Positions 1-12,110 of a stretch of DNA of 64,000 bases are shown piece after piece. The DNA is from Monarcha castaneiventris obscurior (taxonomy: Eukaryota > Chordata > Aves > Passeriformes > Monarchidae): positions 15,683,001-15,747,000 of the forward strand of contig JAMPIT010000434.1 of the NCBI GenBank assembly GCA_026261815.1, written 5' to 3'. How positions within the stretch are numbered: position 1 is the stretch's first letter; each line of letters begins with the position of its first letter. A program made the translations under genes and the position numbers. The notes beneath the pieces were generated by a model. It ran no database searches. It was not told the origin of the DNA and worked only from the letters and a program-made list of their open reading frames with translations.

Positions 1-2571
1 CATTACATCCATTAGACTGTGGACTCAGCACTGCTTTAGCTCTTAAGTTAATACAACTGAGACTTTTTTTTTACTTTCCTATTGGGAAGTAGCATGTGCA
101 ATTTTAGTGATTTCTTAGATCATTCTATAAGTAAATCAAATATTCTTTCAAGCCTAGTTATCAAAATTGTGTCCTTTGATACTACATCCTCCATCAAACT
201 GCAGTAATCCAGATCAACACATTTTAAACCTCCACTATCTCTCCTAATATCATTCTAGCAGATAGAGTAATTAAATTTGTACATTTTTTTTAAGTCCTAC
301 TCAATAAATCTGAATAAATTAACAACGCATTACTAAGGCTGCTACATTAAATTTGCATAGTGCATTTAATGAATATGCAACCGCAAGTGAAAAGGTCTGC
401 TACTGTGAACCTTCCACATTAGCATAACTACTTCCAGCATGTTTCTTAAATAATGCACTCATTTGCACATCACTGACTTGGCTAATTCTGACTTCAGTCA
501 GGGTAGCCTTGTAATTAAGACTCTTGCTTTAATTTTTAATGAAGTTTATGTTACATCAATCCTGACAGTAATGAGGGGACATGGAAACAAAAAGGCTGCT
601 AATAATTAAATTCACAAACCAGTTTGAGGGATAATAATTCCTGAGGAGAAATTACATGACTAATTATTAATTAAATATTCATACTATTGCAGGGCCATCT
701 CCCTTAACTGCTCCTTCTTGTTGGTAATAATGCTGAGATGTGGATGCCTCCTGCAACCATTCTGATTTTAAGGTCTTTGGTTAATTTTAGTGCACCATTA
801 ATCAATATGACACAAAAAATAAAATTGCTTTAATTGGTATCACTTTATTGTTTCTAAATATTACTACAGTTGGTTTAGTTGTGTAGAATTAATCTAGTTA
901 GTCGGTGCCCATTTTATGGCAACATAAATCCAGTTTATATCCATAAACTTCTAATGGCAGGACAACTTGACCTTTTTTTGTAGCATTACTGTTTACAGAT
1001 AATTACACCAACTCTTTAAAAGGTTGTTTAATAGCTTTGCATTCATCATAGTAAAATGAAAAACATGCATATTATTTAACTCCAGACTGTTCTAAGAAGG
1101 TCTCAAAGACCCTAATTTACCCCTGCTGAAAAGTAAGCAATATTAATTTGTGTATTTTTAAGAAATCTATGAGAGCTTTTCCTCAAATGCATACAAACAG
1201 ATCGAAAGTGTTCGTGTATGGATCTCTATTCATCTTTCACACATTTTAGATGACATATATAACAGAATAACAGCCCTTCAATGACATCTTTCACAGAAAG
1301 AAAGATGTCAGTATGTGGCTTTTCCATCACACAGGTCTTGAATTGATAGTTTTCCAATCTCTCATACATAAATTCCATAAATTCACATAGGAATTAGCCT
1401 GATTAATCCTAATTTATGTCAACATTTCTATCAGCCAGGATTCTGCTTAGTGAAAGTGTCACAATAAACCTTTAGGATTACATGTTTACTAAAAGAAGTC
1501 CAGTTTGTAGGAAAGTTTAGCAGAAGGAAAGAAATTCCTTAAATGAAACTTATTAGTCACCAAACTCAGCTGGACTATGGATTTGTTTTAAAAGTGTATG
1601 TTAGTGCTTTAAAGAGAGAGTATTTTGCATAGCATAAAACTGATTCTCAAATTATTAAAAAGACGTAAAGCATGTCCTTTTATCCTGAAGGGGCATTTGG
1701 AAATTCTGAACCAGGGCAAACATTTCATTTTTCTAATAATTCAAACCAGTTGATTCATCAAAGTGAAACAAGTCCATCACCATACATGGGGCAATGATTC
1801 CCTTTAGCAAGCACTTGTCACATTACTACAATCTGACAGGTTTGTAGGGCATTATTACTAGCTCTGATTTGTACCACTCTATCCCTTTTACTAAATCTTA
1901 AAAATCTTTTTAACTTTTCTTTTTTCCTCTACTCTCTTAAACTAACACCTGAAGGCAATTTAAATATACCACTCCATAATGAAACAGCACTTTCATTCTC
2001 TCTAGAATTAAGATGTCATTATCAACCATCTGTTCCTGGTCCTGCTCTCTATTTCTTCCATCAAAGAAATAATTTCAGGCATGAAATACCTCATTGGAGC
2101 AACAATCACCTGAAACAGCTGGAGTGCTGCAATATGAGGGTGGGCTCAGCTTGCAGAGGAAATAGCAATTGAAGAAACCTTTTCAGGTAAGTTGGTGTCA
2201 CTTTATGCAGCAGGTGAGGAGAATTCCTTCTGGGTCCTTCTCCCCATTCCCTGTCTCTACAAGCAGCACCATTGCATTGCTACCTGTGCTCCCGAGAGTG
2301 CAATATCTGCTACACAGGACAAAAGGCATCTGCAGTGCCCTCAGGTCAAAGCTCCAGTTTAAGGGCTAAAGACACAGGGCTCATACTGAGCCATCTCAAT
2401 AGAATTCTTGGATTCTGAACTACGATTTAATGGTAGCAGTTGGAAAAGCACAACTGCAGCTGACCTTCTCTGAAGATCACCAGCACTTTTACAGTTTTAC
2501 GCACACAAGCTGTGTGTAAAATTTGACATGATTTGCTTTCACAAATGTAACATCCTTCTGCAACAGGATAA
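1..2571. other. AT-rich desert with an enhancer-like block
   Basis: No gene is visible. The part at about 300-960 is dense in developmental transcription-factor words (see the separate entry). A perfect 11-bp stem with a 7-base loop lies at 1282-1310. The remainder is unremarkable AT-rich DNA up to the LTR. Confidence 0.6.
300..960. promoter_or_regulatory. Candidate conserved non-coding element / enhancer
   Basis: The block holds a perfect octamer ATTTGCAT (351-358), further ATGCAA and TGCATT words within 30 bp, a TAATTATTAATTAAAT cluster (about 661-676), and many TTAATT/ATTAAT homeodomain-type cores, with no repeats or coding sense. This resembles vertebrate conserved elements bound by POU, SOX and homeodomain factors. 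The call is inferred from composition; conservation cannot be tested here. Confidence 0.35.
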
Positions 2572-3066
2572 CCACCCCGTGGGAGGGAGAATCAAAAAGA
2601 AAAGACAAGCTTCATGGGTTAAGATATGAATGGTTTACTAACTAAAACATAATAGAATATAATCATCATAACGAAAAGGAGGGCTAGAGAGAAATAAAAC
2701 CCAAGACAAAGAGCTGTTGTACAGAGCAGTTTCTCACCACCCACTGGTGGCAGCCTGCCTCTGAGCAGCAATCAGTGCTGCCCAGTCAACTCCCACCATT
2801 TTGTGTGTGACATTCCACACCTTGGAGCATGCCTTTGGCCAGTTCGGGTCAACTCTCCCAGCTGTGCCCCCCCACCCAACATCTTGTGTACCTGCTCCCT
2901 GGCAGAGCACGAGGCACTGGAAAGTCCTTAATTTAGTGTAGACATTACTTAGCAACATCTATAACATCAGTGTGTTACCAACATTACTCTTGTACTGAAT
3001 CCAAAGCACAGCACTGTGCCAGCTATTAAGAAGAAAATTCATTCTGTATGAGCCAAAATCAGGACA
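2572..3066 (-). mobile_element. Solo LTR of an avian endogenous retrovirus (ERVL-like), minus orientation
   Basis: Read on the minus strand, this segment follows the order of a common avian ERV LTR. It has a 5' end near 3066, the GTTTTGGATT-like, CACTGATGTTTTAG-like and GACCCGAACTGGCC-like blocks, then the AT-rich U3/R region and the CTTAACCCATGAAGC block ahead of a CCCACGGGG-like 3' end. The same order is seen in the LTR at 6132-6706 on the other strand. The 3' end near 2572 looks truncated, no internal retroviral genes flank it, and no target-site duplication is clear, so this is an old solo LTR. Exact family assignment is from memory. Confidence 0.75.
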
Positions 3067-3179
3067 AGAGCAAACTCTAAAATGGGTAGAAAACCACCCT
3101 CAAGAGCAATTCCTGGTGTTCCAGTGTCAAACTCCACTGTCAGGTTGGGCTTTCATGCTTCCATCCTGCAGTAGGGTCA

Positions 3180-3470
3180 ATCCCTGCTTTCACTACTGAC
3201 TTGGACGACAAGAGAGCATCCTTATAAATCTACTGCAAGGTGGGAAGGATTGTGAACATTCTCAAGGAACAGAAATCAAAGTAATCTTGCCAGATAAGAA
3301 ACACGCAGACTAAATGGAGATAAGCCCAGAGGAAGACAACCAGATAGAACATAGCATTAGAGCAAGCAAATCCCATTGGGGAAACTGAAACAACTGGGGT
3401 TCTGTTTGTCCCATAGAAGAGGTTTCTCACAGGAGAGGAATAAAGCCTGCTACTAAGGAAATTATTTTTC
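3180..3470 (+). mobile_element. Degenerate CR1-like LINE fragment
   Basis: Scattered words resemble the 3' part of avian CR1 elements: GACTTGGACGACAAGAGAG near 3197 (CR1-like GACCTGGATGA...) and GAAACAACTGGGGTTCTGTT near 3384 (CR1-like CAACTGGGGTTGTTCAG), then AGAAGAGG. Order and spacing are roughly right for a heavily mutated, 5'-truncated copy on the plus strand, but the terminal 8-bp repeat is not visible. Similarity is by eye only. It abuts the LTR at 2572-3066. Confidence 0.4.
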
Positions 3471-6131
3471 CCCACATCCATGATGATGGTAATAAGAAAA
3501 ACTAGTCATGTACTTCAGCAGGAAAATTAAATATTAGCATTAGCACTGGAATACGTTGTGCATCTTAATTATCTAGGTTTAAGAACAGTGTAGACAAAAA
3601 TCAGTCAGGAATTACTACTGTAGCACTGATCCAGACTTAGGAGACAAGGCAAGCTCCATGTCTTCTTCAGGTGTCCCAGTCCTGACTCTGGAATGATTCA
3701 GTTTTATGCAAAAGCTCTGGTTTGTGTATGTGCCTGTGCACTACATTCACAAATCCCTCAGTATGACTGAATAACTACTAACAGAAACTTGAGGTCAGTT
3801 TTGGGGATTCAGAGGAATTAGAGTGTTTAAATGAGGCCCTCAGCTCCCTAAGTAGATACAATCATAGGTGCTGAATAGAAGGACAGAGATGACTCCCATC
3901 AGACATGGAAGTGAAAAGGATGAGGAGAGGGTTGGAACTGAAGGAAGGGACTGAGGTGGAGCTGGGCAGCAAAAGCTTCCTTGTGAACAGGACACAAAGA
4001 GGGACAAGGATTGCTTGGTGACTGTTCCTTTTCTCCTCTCTTTGTGCTGTTCACCTCAGAAAGTGAACCTTTGAAGACAAAGCAAAATTCCAAGCAGCTC
4101 CCATCTTGTACTGCTGGGGGCGGCAGTGGCCCAGTGCTCCCTGTGACAGAAAGCACAGGCACAAGGTGCACCTGTAAATGCAGAACTGATCTGTGCACCA
4201 CAGCTCAGGGCCCAAGCCCGAGCACAGCCTCTGTGCTGAGTTTGCCAACAAAAAAAAAAATGAGGTGATTTTGTGGAGACTCACCAGCATTTCCCTCCTC
4301 AACTCAAGATGTTTTCAAATATTCTTGGGATTTCTTTGAAAGTTTTGGCTTAAAGTGTAAAAAAGAATGTCAACTGACTCTTTGTTCTCCAGCTGATTTT
4401 ATTTACATGAAAGAAAATACTTTAAAATAAACAGATGCAAATATTTAATTTTGACAAGGTTTGTTTAGTTTCGTTTCATGGGGGGTTTTTGTTCATTTTT
4501 TATCTATTTGTTTTTTGATTAGAGCTCTCTTCTCCCAAGCATACCTCCATTAAAAAGAACACAGTTTTTAGAAAAAACATTTTCATAAAAGTATCTTCCA
4601 ACACAACGATCATTTACTAGAGTATTTTTACTATTATATACTTACTGTACTAAGATTAGTGATACTTTATTTTGCAGAAAAATTACTGTAACTGAAATGT
4701 ATTATTAATTTCATAATGAATTAACTCTTAGATGTGGAGCCATGATGAGTTCTCCCAGAGTGAGAGGATACTGGTCTGATCCTATATGAAAGCAACAACA
4801 AGAATTAAGACAGCAGATAGGATCCTCAGAAAACTATTTGGCAAGTGAATTATTATTTTATTATACTGCTTTTAAACAACAATTCAGTAAGAATGATAGC
4901 TGAAAATATTTGAGTAGTAGAATGGTTTTTAAACTGGAGTCTCTAACCAGCTGGTTTTAGGTACAAACCTGCATAGCTTTCAGAACTAGTAGAAAATACA
5001 GACTCCTACTAGCACTGAGGAGCACAAGTGGAGTGTTAACAGTATGAACTGCAGAGTGACAGAGTAGGATAATCACATTATTGTAAACCTAATGAAAGAA
5101 ATGGCACATAGTACAGAAAATCAGCATCCAAACAATGCACTTCAGCAATCAGCTGTTTGAAGGGACAGCACCCTCCCAGGAAGTAATTCCATACAAAAGA
5201 AGTTTTTTATATGTTCATTTTTCAGCAGCCACCATGTCAGTTAAGCTGACATATTGACATTCAGTCCTGCAGGCTGTCAGTATTTCCTAGAGGAAAGTGG
5301 CCTCAGCCACCTTGCAAGCCATCAGCAGCTACAGCATTCTGACCACTGTGGCAGCAAGGGCTCCAAGTCAGGGAGCCTAAGAATTCCCGGCACAGGAAAT
5401 CAGCTTCAGCCTGAGTGTCCCTTAATACATTTCCCTTCTACAACATCTCAGTGTTGGTAGTACCATAAAAAGCAGAAGACGATGCGAGGGAACAACCATA
5501 CCTGAAAATTTGTGCACAGCTCTTTTAGGAATATACAAATTTAACGTATGGACAAGATAGTCTGAAGACATGAGACGGCATTTTAGCACATAGAATTCAA
5601 TATGATTTCATAGCTCATAGGTTAGCATGATCTATCCATTCCTAATATGATGTATAGTGCAATGCCTAAAAATTGCTTCATTACCCTTGACACTATACCT
5701 GCTAAACCCTGCAGTCCCTCAGACTGAGCTTGCTGCCCAGGTAGTTTAGTGTTTTAAGACACACAGGTGATTTTGGAGATACTTGGGCCATATCAATGCA
5801 CATTCATTAGTCAATGTCTAATCTGCAGGGATAATACGTAAATTACCTACTAGAAAGAAAGTATTTAGGCAAAAATCCCTTTGCTGGTTCTCCTGCCATG
5901 TCCAGGAAAAGTTGAGTGCATTCAGTAGAGGTGCAGAAGCTTAATAAAGATTTGAAGTTAACATTGTTCTACTTTTAGGTGGGAGTTGAGAGAATATTTC
6001 TAAGGTCAGCTGGGCAGCAGCACTGCCAGTCATTTTCTCTGTCACATTTCCCAGCTATAAGCAAGAGGCAATGCAAAGGGACTCTAACAATGCCAGACAG
6101 CACCAGCCATACCTATAAATCCCAGCTGGAC
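3471..6131. other. Intergenic DNA between the CR1-like fragment and the second LTR
   Basis: AT-rich sequence with no recognisable gene, RNA or repeat family, apart from short A runs (near 4250). Open frames here are under about 100 codons and lack recognisable protein features. Confidence 0.6.
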
Positions 6132-6706
6132 TGGTTTTGTCTGCAACAGAGTTAATTTACCCCACAGCAGCCTGCATGGTGCTGTGCTTTGGATTTGTCA
6201 CCACACAGTGCTGATACCACACAGATGTTTTAGCTACTGCTGAGCAGAACTTACACAGTGTCTGGGCTTTCTCTGTTTCTCACTGTGCCCCTGCAGTGAG
6301 GAGGCCGGGGGTGGGCAGGAGGCTGGGAGGGGACACAGCCAGGCCAGCTGACCCCAGCTGACCCAAGGGGTGCTCCATGCTGCACAGCACGCTCAGCAGC
6401 AAAACAGGGGCAAAGAAGGAGGGCAGGGGGGACATTCAGAGTGATGGCACCTGCGTTCCCAAGTAACAGCTACACGTGAGGGCACCCTGCTTGCCTGGAA
6501 ACAGCCAAATGTGCCTGCTGACAGGAAGCAGTGAATGGATTCTTTACTTTGTGTTGCCTGCTTGGACAGCTTTTGCTTAGTCTATTAAATTGTCTTTACC
6601 TCAACCCACAAATTCTCTCACTTTTGTCCTTCTGATTGACTCCCCCACTCTACTGGGGTGCAGTGGCTGTGGGTGCCCGGCTGCCTGCTGGGGCTAAGCC
6701 ATGACA
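6132..6706 (+). mobile_element. Solo LTR of an avian endogenous retrovirus (ERVL-like), plus orientation
   Basis: The segment begins with TGGTTTTG and ends with CCATGACA. In between are GTGCTGTGCTTTGGATTTG, CTGATACCACACAGATG, GGGAGGGGACACAGCCAGG, CAGCTGACCCCAGCTGACC, a TATTAAATTGTCTTTACC block, and CCTTCTGATTGACTCCCCC near the 3' end. This order is characteristic of a widespread avian LTR and is shared with the inverted copy at 2572-3066. TATTAAA could be its old polyadenylation signal. No gag, pol or env flanks it and no clear target-site duplication remains, so it is a decayed solo LTR. The open frame inside is not a gene. Confidence 0.8.
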
Positions 6707-9700
6707 CCAGTCAGCACAAATCTGTATTTTGGCTGTGCACAAGCCTACCTTTAGCCCGCTGGTGTCCACAGCTGGCTGATCAAGTTTTTCCGTCTGCATT
6801 TACAAGAACTATAGTCCATCCCTCTGTGCAAAACTGCCCAGACTTTTAACCCCCAATACACCAGTTCCAGATGCCAATGCCCATTCCTCCCACTTACTGA
6901 CATAAAATCCCAGTCTTGCACCAGTTCACTCTCTCACCCTACAGAACAGTGTGGAAAGCACAGTGTGTCCCAAACACCTCTTCTGCCAGAATTTGGGTCC
7001 TTAGCAAGAATAAAATTATACTCTCCAACAGTCTTTTTGCTCACTGCAGACTCTGATACTGTCTGATAATGATAATTCAGTTTCTACTAATAACTATTTC
7101 CATAGTATGTTATTGTTAAGATCTAATAGTTTAAACACCTAATGACAACAAATGCAGGTTTACTCACGCAGGGTCTTTCCATTGTTTAAAATCCACAATT
7201 TCAATAAGCATTCCCAACATTTAATTTATTTCTCAAAACTGGAACAGAAAAATGATGCCAGGATCAAGAGCAATGAGAGCTCTAAACCCACACAAGGAAC
7301 TCATGGTTTCCAAGGGGACCTACATTAAGAGAAAGAGAAACCTGTCTGTGACCTGCAAGATGCAGATACTATTTTATAAATAGAGTTTGATTTTTACTTT
7401 TTCAATCAGCAAAGCAGAATTTTCATCATACTTCCTATGAACTCAATTCAAGTTTTGTTTTTTATAATTACAGCAACAATGCAATGATGGGAATTTCTTT
7501 TACCCTTCAACATCATGAACTAGTCAGATGAGAACTTTGTATTGCATAATACATGATGCCCTGCCTTACATGTGATATGCTTTACAAAAATCTTAGTCTA
7601 ATTGTGAAAGACTACTGTTACAAAATATTCTCATCACTGGCGTGTTTAATTGAGCTCCTGAGAGGCAGTATCAGTAAGACTTAGGGATAAATAACTGGTA
7701 GTCCCATTGGTCTCACCAAGAATCCATTGATGTTTCATAAATCCTAGTCAGTACAAATCTAATTGAGTTACCATGCTGAATTAGCTTACATCTAAATGGC
7801 ATTCATGTCTACAAATGGAATAATTAGAGGCTAGAAAATGGGATATATGAAGTGCTATCCCAAGTGACAACAGCAAGACATTTGTATTCATTCAATCAAC
7901 TGCTTTAAAAAAGCAGATGCAATACTTGATTTGGGGTTGATGACAAGACAGTGTTATTGAGTCTAGAAATGATATTAGACAGAGAATGTTAACTGCTTCT
8001 TCATATCCATCTATTTATATTTATTCTAAGAGATTCTTCACTTTGATTCTTTCAGATTTTGCTTTAGGATACAAAGTCATTACATGACTACCATGACTAC
8101 ATAGTCCCTATTTTATATCTAGGGTAATGAAATCAGCTACACTCATTAGTGCTCTTCTTTCCACTACTAGAATTCTAAGATGAATAGAAAATAAATCAAT
8201 AAATAACAGGGCTTCAAACAGAACTTTCAAAGCTACTAATATTTTTAGCCTCAGCTCTGAAGGAGTCTTTTTAGACTGAATAAAGCAAATAGGACTGTTC
8301 ATTTTGTCACCTTGCTTAGCCACTTTGTTCTGTGTATTAAATTAAATAAGATACTGTTACACTCCCACTGGAGTCCAGTGTCACCCTGCCAGTGATACCC
8401 TGCATTACACACTGACATTTCTCAGATGCCACTAGTTGGCTGGTTCAGGCTTAGTTAAATACCATCTGGTTTTTTCAGGACAAATATAAAACATGGCTAT
8501 CTCAAACTGTATATAAAACCTATTAAATTAGGATGAATCTTTGCAATGCTGGATAACAGATTCCTTTAATTCAGAAAGTAGTCTAATTTGCATGCATATT
8601 TTATTTATTACACCAATTAAGTTTTGCAAATAGTTTGCAATGAGGTCCCTATGACCTAATAATTCACAATTACTCCTGGGATATCCTGCCCACTTTAGCA
8701 CGTTTTGAATAATATTGCTATCTCCTTGAGAAAATAATGCATTTTTTACATGATGAATTTATTAAGAATGCACACACCTCTTTCTTAACCAATTTTACTC
8801 TAGGCAGGGTTACTGGAGCTACTTCATAGACCTTTGTCGTGTTGGTTAATGAATGCTTTCCTTCAGCTTCCTCTCTTTTCACATACTTGTCTCCTAAGCT
8901 CTTGTGGAAATCCCACATATATACAACCTAGATGAGCACTCCAGGTGGTAACACAATATAAATGAATAATAAACATTTGAAGCTGCCAGGAAGAGATTCT
9001 CTTTCTCCTCTAACATTAAATAATGGAGAATAGTTGAAGATGGACATTGTGGGGCAAACTTCTTGCAGTCTAACCCACCCAAGACTGGCAAACTTGCTTC
9101 AGATTTATTCTGTGAAATTTAACTCCCAAAGAGCTGCATCAGAAAATAAAAATCTGATAGCCACTTGTATCTATTCAAATAATGACAAGTTATATTGGCT
9201 TAGTTTATAAAAACAAACTATCATGTAGATTGCTTTGCTTTAATGAGCTTTATAAGGAATTTTAAATGAGCTCAGAGTATGAGAAAATGCTTCATTTTGG
9301 TACAGTGTTCAAGCAAGCATTGGCATTTGCTTGTACTTCACATATATGGCTTCCTCCCTTAAAGCATTCAGCTAATAATCCGCATTTCTATATTTTTAAT
9401 TCCACTACAAACAAACCTATTTATAAGAAAGAAAATTTGTAGCTTGCAATGACAGTTACGGAAGATTATATATTTGCTAAAAAATAAGAGCAAAAAAACC
9501 CAGGCTTATTTTTCATGTGACTTTCACATACAAACTTGAATATCTGACTATGTTTTTGGAGAAGGTGATTCCTATGGGAGTAGAAATCTGCTCAAGAAGT
9601 GGGTACCCTGCAACGGAACGTAATTTTCTTTCTAAACTGTCTATACATAGTGATATAGATCATCTTGGTATTCCTACATCTTTTTTTAAGAAAGCTTACT

Positions 9701-9750
9701 TGGACACGCTCAGATAAAACCCTAAAACCGATATGTCATAGTGAAAACCC
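6707..9750. other. AT-rich intergenic DNA
   Basis: No gene seen. A small block at about 8580-8690 contains ATTTGCAT directly followed by GCATATTTT, plus TTGCAAAT and TTTGCAAT words. That is an octamer-type cluster that could be a small regulatory element. The rest shows nothing distinctive. Confidence 0.55.
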
Positions 9751-10350
9751 CACCTTCCTGTGTCCTTTCGGTACTTCTGCCACGAGGTGCTTTCCAACAC
9801 TTGAGAAGAGCACAGGGGAGCAGCAGAGACCCCGAATTCCCTCATGCCACCAGCGGGAAGGCTGGAGCATATCAGAGCTGCCTGCCCAGGAGGCGCTCGG
9901 CTGAGGGTCAGGGAGCCTCCCTGGCTATTCCCTTTTCTCTGGTTTGTCGTGCTCTGCTCTCGCACTCTGCTCAAGTACAACACTGAACACGCGCTGTTCT
10001 TTCCCAGAGCTAAGAGCTGCTAACTATTTGTGAGCACATCTCGGCGAACCGCGGCCTTTTGTCAGAGTTCACGCACCTCACGCCTTTCCCCGGCGGCGGC
10101 AGCTCTCCCCCTGCGGGGTCTGCATCCCCTCACTGCTCCCATTTCCCACAGCCGTCTGATAACGGGGTGCCTTGTAAAGCCAGACCCTGCCTCCGCACGG
10201 GGAACCTCCCCTGCTGCTCAGTGCACACGCAGGGCAACATCTGCAGCCCTCACATTCCAGATCTACTGAGAAATAGCCGAAATCCTTCCCACTGCTGCCT
10301 TCCGTCACTACTGGCTCGTGCTGAGCCTTTGCAGTGGCCCACCAAGTTTC
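9750..10350. other. Isolated GC- and CpG-richer patch
   Basis: About 600 bp are clearly richer in G+C and CpG than the desert on either side, with words such as CTCGGCGAACCGCGGCC (about 10040) and CCCCGGCGGCGGCAGC (about 10087). Several overlapping open frames of 80-104 codons in multiple frames reflect composition. It could be an unrecognised LTR, a retained CpG island of an unannotated RNA, or an old insertion. I cannot tell which. Confidence 0.5.
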
Positions 10351-11486
10351 CTGTCCCATCCCGTGGCTGATCATCACCTTTCCCTCAGCCATTCCCCGGA
10401 GTAATCTCAGTTCAGATCACCTGCCCAGCAAAACGGCTTCACTTGCAGCTTCTACCACCTTTAGATTTAAATTCTTTCTTTGTATGTCTGAAGTTCTCCT
10501 TGATAAAATGCATCTGGCAATATAAGAAGTAAAATGAACAATTCCCAATTAAGCAACTACGGGGGAAAATGGTTATGTTTCTAATTAATATTTTTAAAAG
10601 TAGCTATTTCCTTATCCCCAGCAAGCAGTTTCAGAAGGGAATGATGCACAAGGCCTACACATGGCTTTGCTTAGAGTGGGACATAGCTTAAAGGACAACA
10701 AAATGAAGGAGTGAGTTCCGCATCTTGGTTTACAGAAATTTGTTTTTAAACAAGTGGCACCTGTGTTCATGTGCATGAGAAAATAATCCAAACCTGCAAA
10801 AACATACAGAATAAAAACCTGTTAATGCAGCATAACTCTCAAGTGCCTGGATTCACTGGAGCAATGAGGACTGAAAATGAACCCCTCCCTGGGTGAGGGA
10901 TGTAATGAAAGATCTTACAAAACAAGCTTAAAACAAAGCATGTTTACAATAGTCATAAGTATAATAGGCAATAACCACAAACTACACAATATTCCAGCTC
11001 TTTGAGGTTTTTCTATTTTAATTCTGTGCAGTTTCATTAACCCCCTTGCAAGGAGATGTGCTTGAAGGAACTCTATAATATAGGTCATTTTTAGTAGACA
11101 TTTATATTCTGTTGTTAATTGGCGAAGCAAGGAGGAATGAAATAGCCTGGGAAGTATCCTACAGGGAATAGCTGGCATTGGCAAACAAAATGAGCGAGTA
11201 ATCTCGCAGATCTGTTTCATTTTCTAAAATCCTTCTCCAGCACCACATTTCCAAGTATAAGCGTGAAATGCAACAAATTAGGATTAGTACAAACCGTTTT
11301 GTGCTGTGCCACCAGTTAAGTGATGAGCAGGGCAAGTGAACCAAACCCCCATTTCTTCTGTGCTCCAAGCCAACAGCTGGGGATGGCAAACAGAGGGTAG
11401 GACATCAACCCCAAAAATGCTGTAACAGCCATGTGGAGCCAGAATAGAACACTTGGTTTCAAGGTGATGGAGGGAGCCTTGGGTGA

Positions 11487-11506
11487 ACTACATTTCCCAT
11501 CATGCA
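11487..11506 (+). promoter_or_regulatory. ZNF143/STAF-type binding site
   Basis: ACTACATTTCCCATCATGCA closely matches the bipartite ZNF143 (STAF) element, ACTACAAnTCCCAnnATGC. Such sites usually lie in CpG-island promoters or at chromatin-loop anchors, yet this one is in AT-rich desert. It may also be a remnant of a transposon carrying the motif. Confidence 0.45.
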
Positions 11507-11699
11507 CAGCATAGGAATATGATTGACAGTTTTAGTAACTTCATTTTCATGAAAACAGACTTGTGACTCGGCTACAAGAAAAAAAAAACTGTGTGAAATT
11601 GCTTGGTGTTATTTAAAAGGACATAGACTAAATGATTGTTTATCAGTATACAAAATACTGAGTGAAATTTTCCCACAGGAGTAGCAGCCTGAATAGTAT

Positions 11700-12110
11700 T
11701 AACAGTGCTTTAAACTGTAATGAATTCCCAGTCTAATTCACTATGAGGTTTCAATTTATACCACATTTAGAGTACTCCAGGTTCAAGTAATCACTGCAGT
11801 AATTAGCTTACTTCCAGTCCTCCAAAATAAACCCACTAATTTTTGCAATCAGCCTTCATTTGGTTAATCACCAGTTTAATTGATTTAATTAGTTTGATCT
11901 GCAAAATTAGTCAAGTGTAAATACTGTTTTGTAAACAGAGTTTAGCTCCAAGCTGTAATATAGGGAATTCTAATTCAAAGCTAGAGTTAATAATAAAAAC
12001 CAACACACACGATTTTTGTTGCAGTATCCAGCAGTTTTAAGTCTACGAGAAACAAATTTACACTTTTAATAGATAATCTGATTTTACATTATTGACAGTA
12101 CTGAGGACAT
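11700..12110. promoter_or_regulatory. Candidate conserved non-coding element
   Basis: This AT-rich, non-repetitive block has dense homeodomain-type cores: TAATTAGC, TTTAATTGATTTAATTAG, AATTAGTC and TTAATCACC, plus a forkhead-like TGTAAACA near 11930. Composition and word content resemble enhancers near developmental regulators. Conservation is untested. Confidence 0.3.

Noticed and set aside
2734..2958. An open frame within the first LTR
   Set aside because: It falls wholly inside the decayed LTR, which does not code for protein.
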